Assembly (NCBI RefSeq): GCF_001553605.1
Contig: NZ_CP014229.1
Span: forward strand, 3,252,501 to 3,316,500
Reading direction: 5' to 3'
Source of the DNA: Desulfovibrio fairfieldensis
GTDB lineage: Bacteria > Desulfobacterota > Desulfovibrionia > Desulfovibrionales > Desulfovibrionaceae
DNA: 64,000 nucleotides
Both the position numbers and the translations under genes were made by a program. Position 1 is the stretch's first letter; every line of letters starts with the position of its first letter. Below, one piece after another: positions 62,471-64,000 of the stretch. The notes beneath the pieces are model-generated. The model did not search any database. It was not told the DNA's origin and was given only the letters and a program-made list of their open reading frames with translations.

Positions 62471-63148
62471 ATGAGAAATGCCATGAATCGTTTGTTGAAT
62501 ATCGTTACCCCCTTGCATACAGCGACCAGGAGAGACTATCTCGCTCGCATGATGGATCAAAAGGTTCAGTGCATGCATAAGGCAAAAATGTATGAGGCGG
62601 AATATTGGGATGGGGACAGGCGGTACGGTTATGGCGGATACCGCTATATGCCGGGCCGGTGGAAGCCTGTGGCCGAGGCTCTGATTGACATCTACTCTCT
62701 CAAAAATGGCTCAAAAGTCCTTGATATCGGTTGCGGGAAAGCTTTTCTACTGCACGAATTGAAATTGCTGCTTCCCGATCTTGTGGTTATGGGCTGCGAC
62801 ATTTCAGAACATGCCCTGAGTTGCGCCCCGCAAGAAATCCGGCCGCATTTGTTCATCCATCGCGCTCAGGATGTCTATTCTTTTGGTGATAAGCAGTTTG
62901 ATCTGGTTATTTCTTTGGGATGCTTCCACAATTTGCGCATTTTTGATCTTAAAACAGCGCTGTCGGAAATGCAGCGGATGGGGCGGCAGCAGTATTTGAT
63001 GGTTGAAAGTTACCGTGATGAGCAGGAACTTTTTAATTTGCAATGCTGGGCGCTCACAGCAGAGTCATTTTTTGATGCCGAAGAATGGGTGTGGCTGTAT
63101 GAGCAATTCGGATATCAGGGCGATTATGAATTTATTTACTTTGAATAA
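62471..63148 (+). CDS. SAM-dependent methyltransferase
   Basis: A 225-residue class I methyltransferase. Motif I is SKVLDIGCGKAFLLHELKLL, then VVMGCDISEHALSC and FDLVISLGCFHNL. The N-terminal AEYWDGDRRYGYGGYRYMPG is typical of methyltransferases found in surface-polysaccharide and O-antigen clusters. The substrate is unknown. The start may be the ATG at 62471 or 62483. It converges with the sulfotransferase gene, with 19 bases between the stops. Confidence 0.85.
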   Translation: MRNAMNRLLNIVTPLHTATRRDYLARMMDQKVQCMHKAKMYEAEYWDGDRRYGYGGYRYMPGRWKPVAEALIDIYSLKNGSKVLDIGCGKAFLLHELKLLLPDLVVMGCDISEHALSCAPQEIRPHLFIHRAQDVYSFGDKQFDLVISLGCFHNLRIFDLKTALSEMQRMGRQQYLMVESYRDEQELFNLQCWALTAESFFDAEEWVWLYEQFGYQGDYEFIYFE

Positions 63149-63167
63149 ACAACATTCATACATAAGA

Positions 63168-64000
<833 letters not shown>

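Overview
The window looks like chromosome of a sulfate-reducing delta-proteobacterium of the Desulfovibrio type. The evidence is the NrfHA cytochrome c nitrite reductase, a split-Soret cytochrome c (a protein first described from Desulfovibrio desulfuricans), a very long FAD/iron-sulfur lactate- or glycolate-type dehydrogenase, DUF116, an ArsR-methyltransferase fusion beside ahcY as in the SahR regulon, and high GC with cysteine-rich redox proteins. The genus call is inference. No tRNA, rRNA or CRISPR array was seen.

Bases 1-13 kb hold housekeeping genes: the end of purF, then hisS-aspS-def-fmt as one overlapping run, a DUF116 protein translationally coupled to an RsmB-type rRNA methyltransferase, parB and parA separated by an oppositely transcribed zinc-ribbon gene, a parS-like palindrome upstream of parA, a receiver-only response regulator, a DsbA-like exported oxidoreductase and a GNAT enzyme. 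Bases 13-21 kb hold a MerR-like regulator, an NlpC/P60 lipoprotein, nrfHA with a candidate sigma-54 promoter, and a divergent hybrid kinase (periplasmic CxxCH, receiver and Hpt domains) with an NtrC-type sigma-54 activator. This looks like a self-contained nitrite-response locus.

Bases 21-54 kb hold an endonuclease-Q-like PHP nuclease fused to a UvrD-type helicase, a YfiC-like methyltransferase, a U32 peptidase-family protein with a sugar-nucleotide epimerase, cobalamin genes cbiC and cbiA, a ruvX-mltG run, an M50 protease, the 1181-residue FAD/FeS oxidoreductase, the split-Soret cytochrome with a C_GCxxG_C_C protein and a PadR regulator, a sahR-like gene with ahcY, and a small accessory block (AraC regulator, exported monooxygenase-fold protein, Tat-type aldo-keto reductase, beta-hydroxyacid dehydrogenase).

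From about 54 kb the sequence becomes more AT-rich and looks acquired. Two decayed IS481-like elements in opposite orientation flank a surface-glycan type module: a frameshifted DegT aminotransferase, a two-part glycosyltransferase, a ketoacyl synthase III, a dedicated acyl carrier protein and a NeuD-like acyltransferase. A radical SAM protein, a methyltransferase and a sulfotransferase follow. The sulfotransferase contains a 14-unit AG dinucleotide tract that puts its two halves out of frame. Gain of one unit or loss of two would restore one continuous protein, so it looks like a phase-variable gene caught in the OFF state.

The intergenic spaces are full of dispersed, structured repeats of about 90-200 bp. 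At least four families (called A-D here) recur on both strands. Family A copies keep long terminal stems whose sequence differs from copy to copy but still pairs, and three copies start at the stop codon of the gene they follow.
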